Part shown: piece after piece, positions 52,104-61,627 of the stretch
Position numbering within the stretch: the stretch's first letter is position 1
Layout: the number at the start of each line of letters is the position of its first letter
Origin: an uncultured Bacteroides sp.
GTDB taxonomy: Bacteria > Bacteroidota > Bacteroidia > Bacteroidales > Bacteroidaceae
Assembly (NCBI GenBank): GCA_949289295.1
Contig: CASENM010000018.1
Span: 1 to 64,000, forward strand
Direction: 5' to 3'
Length of the DNA stretch: 64,000 bases
The notes under the pieces: model-generated
Databases searched by the model: none
Seen by the model: only the letters and a program-made list of their open reading frames with translations
Told to the model about the DNA's origin: nothing
Made by a program: the position numbers and the translations under genes

Positions 52104-53648
52104 ATGCCAGTAACAGATTTTATAGTAGCAATTGAATTGGGCTCAACAGAAATCACCGGTGCGGCAGGCAAAAAAAATGCCGATGGAAGCATCCAGATTC
52201 TTGCTCATGCCAGTGAACATTCGTCAGACTGCATCAAGAAAGGAGTTATCTACAATTCCGACAAGACCGCACAATGCCTCAGTTTGGTTATCCAAAATCT
52301 GGAAGAACAATTAGGAGCCTCCATCAAGAAAGTATATGTAGGCATCGGGGGACAGTCCATAAGAAGCATGGAGAATTATGTATCCAGACAATTCAGCGAA
52401 GAAACGAAGATTTCACAAGCCCTCATCGACTCTCTGATGAAAAGCAATCGTGAAATGCCTCTTTCCGACCAGGAAATTCTGGCGGTAGAGCCACAGGAGT
52501 ATAAAGTCGGAAAAGATTTCCGTATCGACCCCGTAGGGATATCCGCCGAAAATATCGAAGCACATTACCTGAATATCATTGCGCGCCGTGCATTGAAAGA
52601 TAAAATCAAACAATGCTTCAAGCAGGTGAAACGTGACATTGCTGATTATTTTATCGCTCCGCTAGTCACAGCCAACGCTGTCCTCACCAACAACGAAAAA
52701 CGGTCAGGATGCGCACTGGTCGATTTCGGAGCTGAAACCACTACAGTTTCCATATTCAAAAACAACATCCTGAGACATTTGGCCGTCATTCCATTGGGAG
52801 GAAATAATATCACCAAAGATATTTGCAGTATGCAGATGGAGGAAGAAGATGCCGAGCAACTGAAACTCCGTTTTGCCAGTGCTTACACGGAACCGACTGA
52901 AGAAGAAGGAAATCTCGACGAGGAATTTACCCTTGACGGCAAGCTGTCCATAAAAGCAAAGCTGCTGGAAAATATCGTAGAAGCACGTATAAATGAAATC
53001 ATCGCAAATGTACAGAATCAAATAAAAGTGTCGCACTACGGCGACAAACTGCTGGCGGGAATTATCCTCACCGGCGGAACTGCCAACATGCCTAATATAG
53101 ACGAAGCCTTCCGCCGCATTACAAAAATTGAGAAAGTCCGCCTGGCAAAAGGAAGTGAAATCGCTCTGGGCGGAATCAGTTTTCCTAAAGACGGGACCTG
53201 CAATACTCTTATCGGCCTGCTGGCGGAAGGAAAAGACAACTGCTGCCGGATTGACCCGAGGAAAGGTGCGCAACTTGACTTCATAGATGACTTCAAAACC
53301 AAAGAAGAAGATCAAAAGACAAAGGAGGAAGAAGAAAAGAGGAAACAGGAAGCAGCAGCCGAAGAGATTCGTGTCCAGAAAATTCTGGAAGAAAAAAAAC
53401 GTCAGGAAGAAGAACGGGCACAAAGAAGAATGAACGAATGCCAAGAATACTTGGCTGAAGCCGACAGACTTTCAAAAAAGAAAAACTACAAGGCTGCCCT
53501 GAAGGAAATCGACAAAGCGAGACAAATGAACATTCCGGATATGGAAAAGGAAATTGACAATCTGGAAGAACAAATTAACGAACTGAAAAAAGAAAACAGT
53601 TGGCTTAACTTTTTCGGGAAAAAATTCGATGATTTAATGAAAGAGTAA
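52104..53648 (+). CDS. ftsA: Cell-division protein FtsA with coiled-coil extension
   Basis: 514 residues against about 420 in E. coli. The actin-like core (to about residue 385) shows IVAIELGSTEITGAAG, the SHS2/1C subdomain, CALVDFGAETTTVSIF and GIILTGGTANM. A ~100-residue, highly charged segment follows (KTKEEDQKTKEEEEKRKQE, then EILEEKK-like helices and a TPR-like patch around AEADRLSKKKNYKAALKEID). The extreme C-terminus, SWLNFFGKKFDDLMKE, is a good amphipathic membrane anchor. So the anchor is carried on a long arm. FtsA tethers FtsZ filaments to the membrane. Confidence 0.93.
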   Translation: MPVTDFIVAIELGSTEITGAAGKKNADGSIQILAHASEHSSDCIKKGVIYNSDKTAQCLSLVIQNLEEQLGASIKKVYVGIGGQSIRSMENYVSRQFSEETKISQALIDSLMKSNREMPLSDQEILAVEPQEYKVGKDFRIDPVGISAENIEAHYLNIIARRALKDKIKQCFKQVKRDIADYFIAPLVTANAVLTNNEKRSGCALVDFGAETTTVSIFKNNILRHLAVIPLGGNNITKDICSMQMEEEDAEQLKLRFASAYTEPTEEEGNLDEEFTLDGKLSIKAKLLENIVEARINEIIANVQNQIKVSHYGDKLLAGIILTGGTANMPNIDEAFRRITKIEKVRLAKGSEIALGGISFPKDGTCNTLIGLLAEGKDNCCRIDPRKGAQLDFIDDFKTKEEDQKTKEEEEKRKQEAAAEEIRVQKILEEKKRQEEERAQRRMNECQEYLAEADRLSKKKNYKAALKEIDKARQMNIPDMEKEIDNLEEQINELKKENSWLNFFGKKFDDLMKE

Positions 53649-53682
53649 AGCAGCTAACATTCAATTAAAAAAACAACAAACT

Positions 53683-54996
53683 ATGTCAAACGAAACAATA
53701 GTTCCTTTCGATTTTGAGAAAGACTTTCCTCATATAATCAAAGTTATCGGTGTAGGAGGAGGAGGCGGAAACGCTGTCAACCACATGTACAGAGAAGGCA
53801 TTCACGATGTGACTTTTGTGGTCTGCAATACCGATAAACAGATTCTCGGGAAATCACCGGTACTCCACAAGCTTCAGTTGGGAAGTGAGGGATTGGGTGC
53901 GGGAAACAAGCCCGACAAAGGACGTGCAGCCGCCGAGGAAAGTCTGGATGAAATAAAAGACATGCTCAAAGACGGATGCCGCATGGCATTCATCACGGCC
54001 GGTATGGGAGGAGGTACAGGAACCGGTGCAGCTCCGATTATCGCAAAAACAGCTAAAGAAATGGGCATCCTAACAGTAGGAATCGTTACCATTCCTTTTG
54101 TCTTCGAAGGATACAAAAAAATCGACCAGGCCCTCGACGGAGTGGAAGAAATGAGCAAGAATGTGGATGCATTGCTGGTCATCAACAACGAACGGCTGCG
54201 CGAGGTCTATTCAGACCTCAGCGTAATGAATGCGTTCGGAAAAGCAGATGACACGCTCTCCATCGCAGCTAAAAGTATTGCGGAAATCATTACACTCGAA
54301 GGGGTTATCAACCTCGACTTCAACGACGTGAAGACCGTATTGAAAGACGGAGGAGTAGCGATTATGAGTACGGGTTACGGGCAAGGCGAAAACCGTGTCA
54401 GCCAAGCTATCACGGACGCACTCAACTCTCCGCTTCTGAACAACAATGACATTTTCAACTCCAAAAAAGTACTGTTTGTCATCACCTATAATCCGAACAA
54501 TGAAATCATGATGAACGAAATGGATGAAATCCATGAGTTCATGAGCCGGTTCGGAAAAGATGTAGAAACGAAATGGGGCTTGTACACGGATGACTCGCTG
54601 GAAAACAAAATCAAATTCACTATCCTGGCTACCGGTTTCGGCATCAAAGATGTACCGGGTATGGAAGCTGTAGCCATCAAACACAGTCTGGAAGAACAGA
54701 AAAGACTGGAAGAACTGGAAGAAGAAGAACAGCGGAAAGAAGAACGGCGCAGCGACTATTACAAGAACATGCTGAAAGGCAATACGAAAAGGAAACACTA
54801 CAACACATACATCTTTACACAGGAGGACTTGGACAACGATGACATCATCAGCATGGTAGAAACAACTCCAGCCTACAAGCGGACACGAATCGAACTGGAA
54901 AACATCCAGTCGAAAGCCAGCATAGAAGAGAAAGTGAATGAAGAGCCGGTCACTACCGAGGATTCTTCAGATACACAAACCATAAAATTCTTTTAA
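53683..54996 (+). CDS. ftsZ: Cell-division GTPase FtsZ
   Basis: 437 residues. Tubulin signature GGGTGTGAAP, the N-terminal VIGVGGGGGNAVNHM, and the T7-loop synergy region LDFNDVKTVL. After the GTPase domain (to about residue 325) comes a linker with an acidic/basic helical run (LEELEEEEQRKEERRSDYY) and a C-terminal tail ending TQTIKFF, which replaces the E. coli-type FtsA-binding peptide. It forms the cytokinetic ring. Last dcw gene here; yqeY follows 13 nt later. Confidence 0.96.
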   Translation: MSNETIVPFDFEKDFPHIIKVIGVGGGGGNAVNHMYREGIHDVTFVVCNTDKQILGKSPVLHKLQLGSEGLGAGNKPDKGRAAAEESLDEIKDMLKDGCRMAFITAGMGGGTGTGAAPIIAKTAKEMGILTVGIVTIPFVFEGYKKIDQALDGVEEMSKNVDALLVINNERLREVYSDLSVMNAFGKADDTLSIAAKSIAEIITLEGVINLDFNDVKTVLKDGGVAIMSTGYGQGENRVSQAITDALNSPLLNNNDIFNSKKVLFVITYNPNNEIMMNEMDEIHEFMSRFGKDVETKWGLYTDDSLENKIKFTILATGFGIKDVPGMEAVAIKHSLEEQKRLEELEEEEQRKEERRSDYYKNMLKGNTKRKHYNTYIFTQEDLDNDDIISMVETTPAYKRTRIELENIQSKASIEEKVNEEPVTTEDSSDTQTIKFF

Positions 54997-55009
54997 AAAC
55001 TACAGATAT

Positions 55010-55459
55010 ATGGATTTATTTGAACAAATCAGCAATGATATCAAAGAGGCCATGAAGGCCAAAGATAAAGTAAGACTGGAAACTTTACGCAATGTGAAAA
55101 AGGTGTTTCTGGAGGCTAAAACCGCTCCGGGAGCAAATGATACCCTCAGCGATGAAACCGCGCTGAAACTGATGCAGAAACTGGTAAAACAAGGCAAAGA
55201 CTCCGCCGAAAGCTATGTACAGGCCGGACGTCCTGAACTGGCGGAAGATGAAATGGCACAAGTACGTGTCATTGAAGCTTATCTTCCGAAACAACTTTCT
55301 GCCGAAGAACTGGAAGCCAGATTAAAAGAAATCATTGCGCGCGTGGGAGCCTCTTCAGCCAAAGACATGGGTAAAGTGATGGGGACCGCAACCAAAGAAC
55401 TTGCCGGACTGGCAGAAGGCCGTGCCATCTCAGCTAAAGTAAAAGAGTTATTGAGCTGA
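55010..55459 (+). CDS. yqeY: GatB/YqeY domain protein
   Basis: 149 residues, all helical: an N-terminal DUF-like bundle (ISNDIKEAMKAKDKVRLETL) and a C-terminal domain related to the tRNA-binding tail of GatB (AEELEARLKEIIARVGASS, MGKVMGTATKELAGLAEGR). Such proteins are thought to act on tRNA or amidotransferase complexes, but the function is not settled. It is the last gene of the division transcript, before a strong terminator. Confidence 0.9.
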   Translation: MDLFEQISNDIKEAMKAKDKVRLETLRNVKKVFLEAKTAPGANDTLSDETALKLMQKLVKQGKDSAESYVQAGRPELAEDEMAQVRVIEAYLPKQLSAEELEARLKEIIARVGASSAKDMGKVMGTATKELAGLAEGRAISAKVKELLS

Positions 55460-55480
55460 AAAAGGAAAAATATTAGAATG

Positions 55481-55513
55481 AAAGGCCTCAAAACCAATGG
55501 TTTTGAGGCCTTT
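55481..55513. terminator. Terminator after yqeY, two-way
   Basis: AAAGGCCTCAAAACC / GGTTTTGAGGCCTTT, a perfect 15-bp stem with loop AAT, T-rich on the plus side and A-rich before it. It lies between the convergent yqeY and susD-like genes and should serve both. Confidence 0.9.
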
Positions 55514-55529
55514 CTGTTATCAATCAGTT

Positions 55530-57170
55530 TTAATATCCCTCGTTCTGTTCAAGTGCAGGATTCGTATCCAATATAGATTGGGCGATAGGGAAATAACGGT
55601 GGAACGGTTTGAATACACGGTTCTCTATCAACACCTCTTCCGGACTCGGATTCTGGGTGATTGTAGCACGGGTTTCAGGATCATCACCTGTACCGACAGT
55701 ACCGATACGACGCTCCAGACGACCGTTCAATACGGTTTCCGCCAACATCTTCCCGTCAGGAGTAGTCCAGCGCAGAATATCCGCACGGCGTATTCCTTCA
55801 CCGGCAAACTCTACACCCCGCTCACGTTGAATCAATTCGCGCAACGTTTCTTTCGTTCCATATTTCTGTTTATCAACATCAGGCATACCTACACGGTTTC
55901 TCACTTCATTCAACTTGCTGTAAACTTCCGTAGAAGGGCCATTCAGCTCATTTTCTGCCTCCGCCCAAGTAAGAAGGACTTCCGCATAACGGAAAACAAT
56001 GGGACAGGTGTTTGTAGCCCAAATGTTGGAATATTGGGTAATCGGGGCCAGGTATTTGCTCCAAGTCAGACCTGTTTTCGAAGCATTGTCAGCTGATGTC
56101 ATATAATTGGCGTTCGAACTACCGTCTGCATTGTTCTTATCCAGTGTATTGAAAATGCCGGAGGTACCGTCAGCCTTCACATAATCCGCACCCGGATAGA
56201 TGATTGTCATGGCCATGCGAGGGTCACGCCCCTTGAACGGATGAACAGGATCATATCCGCTTCCCGGTTCATCAATCGTCAGTCCATTGTTCATCTCATA
56301 ATCGTCCACCAAATTGTAAGTCGGAACAATAGAAGACCATCCACCATCTCCATTGTTATACATCTGGCCGACAACTCCCAACGCTTTCGTATTAAGAATA
56401 TACTGTACGGCAAGAATTATCTCTTTGGAATCCTGTCCGGATACATTGAACAAATTACTGTAGACCGGCTCCAGCTCATAAAGGTCCAGGTCAATGATTT
56501 CCTGTGCCTTCGCCTTGGCAGTAGCCCAATCGCCATAATACAACGCCTCACGCATACGAAGAGCCAAAGCCGCACCTTGTGCGATACGTCCCCTCTCGCT
56601 AGGAGCCACATTCAAGTCGGAAGTACATTCGTCAAGTTCCGTTTCAATGAAAGTCCTGACATCCTCTTCTGTATCACGCGGCACCTGTGCTTCCGTTGCA
56701 CTGTCATAATTGTCGATGATGGGCACTCCGCCATAAAGCCAGTTCATCAGGAAATAACGATATGCACGAAGCACACGTACCTGGGCAATCAGGTCTTTCT
56801 TCACAGCCTCATCGGCAAACTCAATGCCTTCCACGTTGGCAAGAAACGTATTGCAGCGGCGTATGATCGTATAATCATAGAAATTGGCACCGGCATTCGC
56901 CTCAGTCATGTCGCCATTGGCAAAGCTCTTGTATCCCTCCCACTGGAAATTGTTATATCCATAGTCTGATGCACAATCCATATAGAGAAGTCTTCCTCCA
57001 TCTTCCCAACCGTCATAACAACCGATAGCAAATTTCTGCGCATCAGCTTCCGTTTTCCACGTAGTGCTGGGAGACAAGGCATCCAGAGGAGCCGTGTCCA
57101 AGAAGTCTGAACAAGAAGCGGTCAGCAACAAAGCCGCTCCCATGGTGATATAATGTTTGAAATGAATCAT
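55530..57170 (-). CDS. SusD/RagB-family surface glycan-binding lipoprotein
   Basis: 546 residues. Lipoprotein signal with lipobox LTASC at about residue 20, followed by SDFLDTAPLDALSP, typical of SusD. TPR-like helices: VRVLRAYRYFLMNWLYGGVPI, QGAALALRMREALYYGDWATA (quoted in part), and the conserved C-terminal block YAEVLLTWAEAENELNG, RERGVEFAGEGIRRADILRW. It sits on the cell surface as the lid of the SusC channel. It is the second gene of the pair, 25 nt after susC-like. The ligand is unknown; no glycosidase gene is beside it. Confidence 0.93.
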   Translation of the reverse strand: MIHFKHYITMGAALLLTASCSDFLDTAPLDALSPSTTWKTEADAQKFAIGCYDGWEDGGRLLYMDCASDYGYNNFQWEGYKSFANGDMTEANAGANFYDYTIIRRCNTFLANVEGIEFADEAVKKDLIAQVRVLRAYRYFLMNWLYGGVPIIDNYDSATEAQVPRDTEEDVRTFIETELDECTSDLNVAPSERGRIAQGAALALRMREALYYGDWATAKAKAQEIIDLDLYELEPVYSNLFNVSGQDSKEIILAVQYILNTKALGVVGQMYNNGDGGWSSIVPTYNLVDDYEMNNGLTIDEPGSGYDPVHPFKGRDPRMAMTIIYPGADYVKADGTSGIFNTLDKNNADGSSNANYMTSADNASKTGLTWSKYLAPITQYSNIWATNTCPIVFRYAEVLLTWAEAENELNGPSTEVYSKLNEVRNRVGMPDVDKQKYGTKETLRELIQRERGVEFAGEGIRRADILRWTTPDGKMLAETVLNGRLERRIGTVGTGDDPETRATITQNPSPEEVLIENRVFKPFHRYFPIAQSILDTNPALEQNEGY

Positions 57171-57195
57171 AACTTTTCGTTTTTAAGGTTTGTTT

Positions 57196-60100
57196 TTAGA
57201 ATGTAAGGTTGACACCGAAAGCGTGCGTACGGAGCAACGGGTAAGATGACAGACGCTGGCTCGTAGCTTCCGGGTCAATATTGATTTTCATATTGTCGAT
57301 AGTAAACAGATTTTCTACTGAATAGTAGAAACGGAGATTCTCGATACCCCACTTGCTCAAGATACTCTTCGGAATGGTATATCCAATCTGGAGATTCTTC
57401 AGACGCATATAATTGGTATTCTGAAGCCAGAAAGTGGAAGCTGCGCTTCGCGAACAGCTCGGAGAGTTCGTGTCGGTAAAGATTCGTGGCATGGAAGCGT
57501 CCTTATTGGTCTCCGTCCAGGCATCTTTCCAGATGGAAGCCGGATGTCCCGCATCACCTGAAAATGCACCGTACACCTCATAAGCATCAAACAGACGTTT
57601 CACTTTTGCCGCTCCCTGGAATGTGAGCGATACATCTATGTTCTTCCATCCTGCGTTGAGGTTCAGTCCGAAAGTATAAGAAGGATCCGAACTTCCGGCA
57701 TATACGCGGTCGTCTCCGTTCAGCACCCCATCATTGTTGGTATCCACATAGCGCAAGTCACCTGCTTTGAATCCTCCGGCTCCGAACGGATTGCCATATT
57801 TCTCAGTGAAAGCATCGGCCTCCTCCTGCGAATTGAAGAATCCGTCTGTTTCGTAAATATAGTAGGAGTTCATCGGATGCCCGACAGCATTGCGCTGTTC
57901 ATATCCGCCGCTTGACGAAATATAATCCACTTCTCCCAATTCAATGATTTCATTCTTGTTATACGCAAAATTAGCGGCTGCACCAAATGACCAGTCTCCC
58001 CAACGGTCGTTATAGCTCAAGTTCACTTCCACACCTTTGTTGCTCATAGAGCCGACGTTATCCATATAGGGATTAAGAGCGAATTCCTGGGGAACGGACA
58101 CTTCCATCAAGATGTCTGTTGTCTTTCGGTAATAATAGTCGAACGAACCGTTGAATCTGTTGTTGAAAAGTCCGAAATCAAGTCCGATACCCCATGAAGT
58201 GGATTTTTCCCATGAAATGTCAGTCAGACAGTAATCGCTCTGATAGTATCCCGAATTGAGTGCTCCCGCAAACGGATAGGTAGCCGAAATATTATAGGTG
58301 TTGATGCTCGGATAATAGTTGCCCGATCCTGTAGAACTGCTCAACGCATCCTGATTACCCAGCATACCCCAGGAAGCACGAATCTTCAAATTGCTCAACC
58401 AGCTTCTCGCATCGTCCATGAAGGCTTCCTCGCTGATACGCCATGCACCGGAGAATGAAGGGAAATAACCCCAACGGTTTCCTTCGGCGAAACGTGAGGA
58501 GGCATCGGCACGTATATTCGCTTCAAACAGATATTTACCGGCAAAGTCATAATTAATACGTGCAAACCACGACAACATGGCCAGCTCGCGTGTGAATCCC
58601 TCATTTGTCTGGGTAGAAGCATCACCCGCATTGAGGTCTGTCAGTTCATTGTTCGGGAAGTTCTCGCGATAGGCTCTCGTATATTTGTAGTTATATTTTT
58701 CCGTATGCCATCCCAACAACCCTTTCACGTTATGCTTGCCAAAACTCTTGTCGTAGTTCAAAAGCAAATCATAATTGGTACGGTCCCAGCGATAGTCACG
58801 CTCATCCAAAGAGTTGGGATCGGAAGCCTTGTTGGCGTTATACTGGATGAATTTCTGGAAATAGCTATAGTTCTGGTAATTGTTCACATACGAACCGGTA
58901 GCCGTGAACACCAGTCCGTCCATAATCTTATAGTCAAGAGAAGCACTTCCGGTGAAGTTATAGTTGTCACGCGTCACCTGCATTCCTGAATCGAGCCATG
59001 CAATCGGGCTACCGTCTGAAATGGTTCCCCATGTTCCGTCCGGATAACGCGCCACAATCCACGGTGAAATCAAGTTCAACTGACGGATAAGCTGGTCGGA
59101 GCTGCCTCCATAGTAGGCAGAGCTGGCATCGTTGTACCTGTTCTTGATGAAAGCCAGATTCATTCTCAGGTTCAACCGCTTGTTGATTTTCATGTCAAGA
59201 TTGGTACGCGCGTTGAACTGTTCGCGGTCTGCATTCTCAAGAATACCCGTCTGGTTCAGATAACCGAGAGAAGCCATATACTTGGCATTCTCCGATCCTC
59301 CTGTAATGTTCAGGTTATGACGGTGCTGGATACCTGTCTTGTAAGCCAGTCCATACCAGTCGGTATTCGGATAATTGGGGTCAGTTCCATCCTTGAATTT
59401 CTGGATTTCTTCATCCGTAAACCGGGGGGCTTTCCCTTCCGACTCCAATGCCTGGTTATACATGCTCGCATATTCATACGAACTGAGGCGATCTACCATT
59501 TCGGTTGCATTCTGGAAACTCACATAACCGCTATATGATATTCTAGGCTTCCCGGTAGTTCCCCGCTTGGTCGTAATCAAGATGACACCGTTGGCGGCCT
59601 TCGAACCGTAAATGGCCGCCGATGCGGCATCCTTCAGCACAGAAATGCTTGCGATGTCGTTCGGGTCGATGGCACTCATCGTCTCCGATTCAACACCGTC
59701 AATCAATATATATGGAGAGGCGGTGTTCAATGTTCCCGTACCACGCACCCTGATACTACCGCTGTCCATACCGGGGGCACCGTTAGTTCCGGTTACAGTC
59801 ACACCCGGCATCAAACCTTGAAGTCCACTGCTCACGTTCTGGATAGGACGGTTCTGAAGCTGTTCGCTGTCTACCGAAGAAACTGAACCTGAAAGGTTCG
59901 CTTTCTTCTGCACACCATAACCGACCACCACCACCTCGTTCAATGTTTCCGAATCTTCCTGCAAACGGATTCTGACAGGAACATTCGCCTTGCCCGTAAC
60001 TTTCTGGCTCACAAAACCGATATAGGAAACTACCAGCTTCGAACCGTCGGGAGCACGAAGGGTGAAGTTGCCGTCCATGTCGGTCACGGTTCCAATGGCA

Positions 60101-60321
60101 GTATTTCCTTCAACGGTCACATTGGCACCGATGATGGGCGAACCCTTGTCATCACGCACACTTCCTTTTATCGTCACTAAATTTTGTTGAATAATTTGCG
60201 CTTCAGGAGTTTCCGTCCTTTCCGCTTCGACAGGCATTGCGACGGCAGAGAGCACCAATGCCAGCATGGAGATAGATCCATATCTACCCAGATGCATTTT
60301 TCTTTTAAAGCATTTGTTCAT
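57196..60321 (-). CDS. SusC/RagA-family TonB-dependent outer-membrane transporter
   Basis: 1041 residues. Signal peptide (ending near AVAMPVEA, residue 33), then a carboxypeptidase-D regulatory-like beta-sandwich (TIKGSVRDDKGSPIIGANV, residues about 50-125), the TonB box region and plug (VVVGYGVQKKANLSGSVSSV, then ILIDGVE and VLKDAASAAIYGSKAANGVI in part) and a 22-strand barrel ending with the usual aromatic C-terminus (HAFGVNLTF). It imports a ligand bound by the SusD-like partner with TonB energy. No STN signalling domain, so no ECF-sigma link is expected, in line with none being encoded nearby. Confidence 0.94.
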   Translation of the reverse strand: MNKCFKRKMHLGRYGSISMLALVLSAVAMPVEAERTETPEAQIIQQNLVTIKGSVRDDKGSPIIGANVTVEGNTAIGTVTDMDGNFTLRAPDGSKLVVSYIGFVSQKVTGKANVPVRIRLQEDSETLNEVVVVGYGVQKKANLSGSVSSVDSEQLQNRPIQNVSSGLQGLMPGVTVTGTNGAPGMDSGSIRVRGTGTLNTASPYILIDGVESETMSAIDPNDIASISVLKDAASAAIYGSKAANGVILITTKRGTTGKPRISYSGYVSFQNATEMVDRLSSYEYASMYNQALESEGKAPRFTDEEIQKFKDGTDPNYPNTDWYGLAYKTGIQHRHNLNITGGSENAKYMASLGYLNQTGILENADREQFNARTNLDMKINKRLNLRMNLAFIKNRYNDASSAYYGGSSDQLIRQLNLISPWIVARYPDGTWGTISDGSPIAWLDSGMQVTRDNYNFTGSASLDYKIMDGLVFTATGSYVNNYQNYSYFQKFIQYNANKASDPNSLDERDYRWDRTNYDLLLNYDKSFGKHNVKGLLGWHTEKYNYKYTRAYRENFPNNELTDLNAGDASTQTNEGFTRELAMLSWFARINYDFAGKYLFEANIRADASSRFAEGNRWGYFPSFSGAWRISEEAFMDDARSWLSNLKIRASWGMLGNQDALSSSTGSGNYYPSINTYNISATYPFAGALNSGYYQSDYCLTDISWEKSTSWGIGLDFGLFNNRFNGSFDYYYRKTTDILMEVSVPQEFALNPYMDNVGSMSNKGVEVNLSYNDRWGDWSFGAAANFAYNKNEIIELGEVDYISSSGGYEQRNAVGHPMNSYYIYETDGFFNSQEEADAFTEKYGNPFGAGGFKAGDLRYVDTNNDGVLNGDDRVYAGSSDPSYTFGLNLNAGWKNIDVSLTFQGAAKVKRLFDAYEVYGAFSGDAGHPASIWKDAWTETNKDASMPRIFTDTNSPSCSRSAASTFWLQNTNYMRLKNLQIGYTIPKSILSKWGIENLRFYYSVENLFTIDNMKINIDPEATSQRLSSYPLLRTHAFGVNLTF

Positions 60322-60370
60322 AATAATTAAGGTTAAATTAGACCATAAGGCTTATTATATTCTCTGCTCA

Positions 60371-60378
60371 CAAATATA
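60371..60378 (-). promoter_or_regulatory. -7 promoter box of the susC/susD pair
   Basis: Minus strand reads TATATTTG, a match to TAnnTTTG, about 50 nt before ATG 60321 in very AT-rich DNA. Confidence 0.45.
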
Positions 60379-60437
60379 TATTTTTTTTCACAGAATATAC
60401 AGTTTCTGAATCATTTTTTACAGACGGATACGCAACT

Positions 60438-61166
60438 TCAGGCAAAAAGTTCTTTCAGCACAGACAAGGATTTCAAATCGGGGAAGGACGGAAGATGAAG
60501 GCGGTAATACCCTACAATCACTTCCAGACAACGGTTCCGCTCCGCCCGGCTCATCGCGAACAGATGCATCGTCTCATAGTTCATACGCATCAATTTGACG
60601 AGATGCGACGAATCTTCTTCCGACAAAAACTGCCCGTGATATGGACGACTCTCCACGAAACAAGCATTCAACAAATCGAAAAACGCACCTTCCACATAAT
60701 GTTCCAGATTAGGATAAAAACCCAGGAAACGGGACAAACGCATCAGAAACACCAGATGAAAGTTGGAGAAATCGCACTCGCAGGCATCGAGCCAACGGAC
60801 AGAATTGACCAGATAAGCAAACAAGGGTTCATTACCCCCCTCCTCCTGCAACACCCGATACAAAAATTCTGCCAAGAACATGGCGATACCCGTCTTATAA
60901 GGATGATAAGGCAGACTGTCAAGCGGATACCATATCCTGGCTTCCCGGATAGGAGATAGACTGGATTTCGGACGGATATCGGCTTCAAACTCTATCAGAG
61001 AAAACGGGCGGAACAAAGCGGGATTAACTGACGCGCGGCGGGCACGCCGTGAAGCCGGAATCAGGAAAGACATCTGTCCGCCAGATTCCGTATAGACATG
61101 CACAATATTCGACTTGTCGCTATATTTCACGATATTCAGGACAACTCCATGAGATTTCTGCCACAT
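60438..61166 (-). CDS. recO: DNA repair protein RecO
   Basis: 242 residues. N-terminal OB fold ([31 protein letters not shown]), then a helical domain with [15 protein letters not shown]. The zinc-binding cysteines seen in some RecO proteins are absent. It helps RecF/RecR load RecA on single-stranded gaps. It is transcribed toward susC with no gene between; the 22-bp repeat array 2 lies 159 nt upstream of its start. Confidence 0.9.
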   Translation of the reverse strand: MWQKSHGVVLNIVKYSDKSNIVHVYTESGGQMSFLIPASRRARRASVNPALFRPFSLIEFEADIRPKSSLSPIREARIWYPLDSLPYHPYKTGIAMFLAEFLYRVLQEEGGNEPLFAYLVNSVRWLDACECDFSNFHLVFLMRLSRFLGFYPNLEHYVEGAFFDLLNACFVESRPYHGQFLSEEDSSHLVKLMRMNYETMHLFAMSRAERNRCLEVIVGYYRLHLPSFPDLKSLSVLKELFA

Positions 61167-61324
61167 AATTCAAACCAATATCCATTTTTCCGTGACAAAT
61201 ATACGACTTTGCATCCGAGAGTCTGCCCAATTTTCCGACAAAGTGATTTTTCAGTTTTTTTTGAGCTTGTCCTCACCCTCTTCCCCAACCTGAAGCCCAC
61301 CTTACACATAACAGGCCCGAACAA

Positions 61325-61387
61325 AAAACGCCGAAGCGTTTAAGTTGAAACTCCGAAACGTTTTGCATCAAACGCCGAAGCGTTTTT
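61325..61387. repeat. Three tandem 22-bp palindromic units (array 2)
   Basis: Units begin at 61325, 61347 and 61369, again an exact 22-bp period. Units 1 and 3 contain AAACGCCGAAGCGTTT, identical to unit 4 of array 1; unit 2 reads GAAACTCCGAAACGTTTT and is less symmetric. The array lies between the recO start and the tRNA-Glu promoter. It could sit in the recO leader or in front of the tRNA. Confidence 0.85.
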
Positions 61388-61418
61388 ATACAGACAAAGA
61401 AAAAAAACTTCCAAATAT

Positions 61419-61449
61419 TTTGGAGGAAAAGAAAATCTTCCTACCTTTG
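61419..61449 (+). promoter_or_regulatory. Consensus promoter of tRNA-Glu and rpsT
   Basis: TTTG at 61419-61422, a 19-nt spacer and TACCTTTG at 61442-61449: the same -33/-7 pair as at the other tRNA operons, about 64 nt before the tRNA. Confidence 0.75.
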
Positions 61450-61512
61450 CATCCGCAAACGAGAGGCATACCCCTCGCAACTTCCAGCAATTCCTTGCGG
61501 AAGGAAAAGGAT

Positions 61513-61584
61513 GGCCCGTTCGTCTATCGGTTAGGACGCAAGATTTTCATTCTTGAAAGGGGAGTTCGATTCTCCCACGGGCTA
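61513..61584 (+). tRNA. tRNA-Glu (TTC)
   Basis: 72 nt, cloverleaf with anticodon stem CAAGA/TCTTG and anticodon TTC. Acceptor stem GGCCCGT/ACGGGCT closes with a G1-U72 wobble; the T loop is TTCGATT. CCA is not encoded. It is followed 43 nt later by rpsT, probably in one transcript. Confidence 0.93.
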
Positions 61585-61627
61585 CATAAATAAACAATAT
61601 CACGAACATATTTAAAGATTAGTCGAG

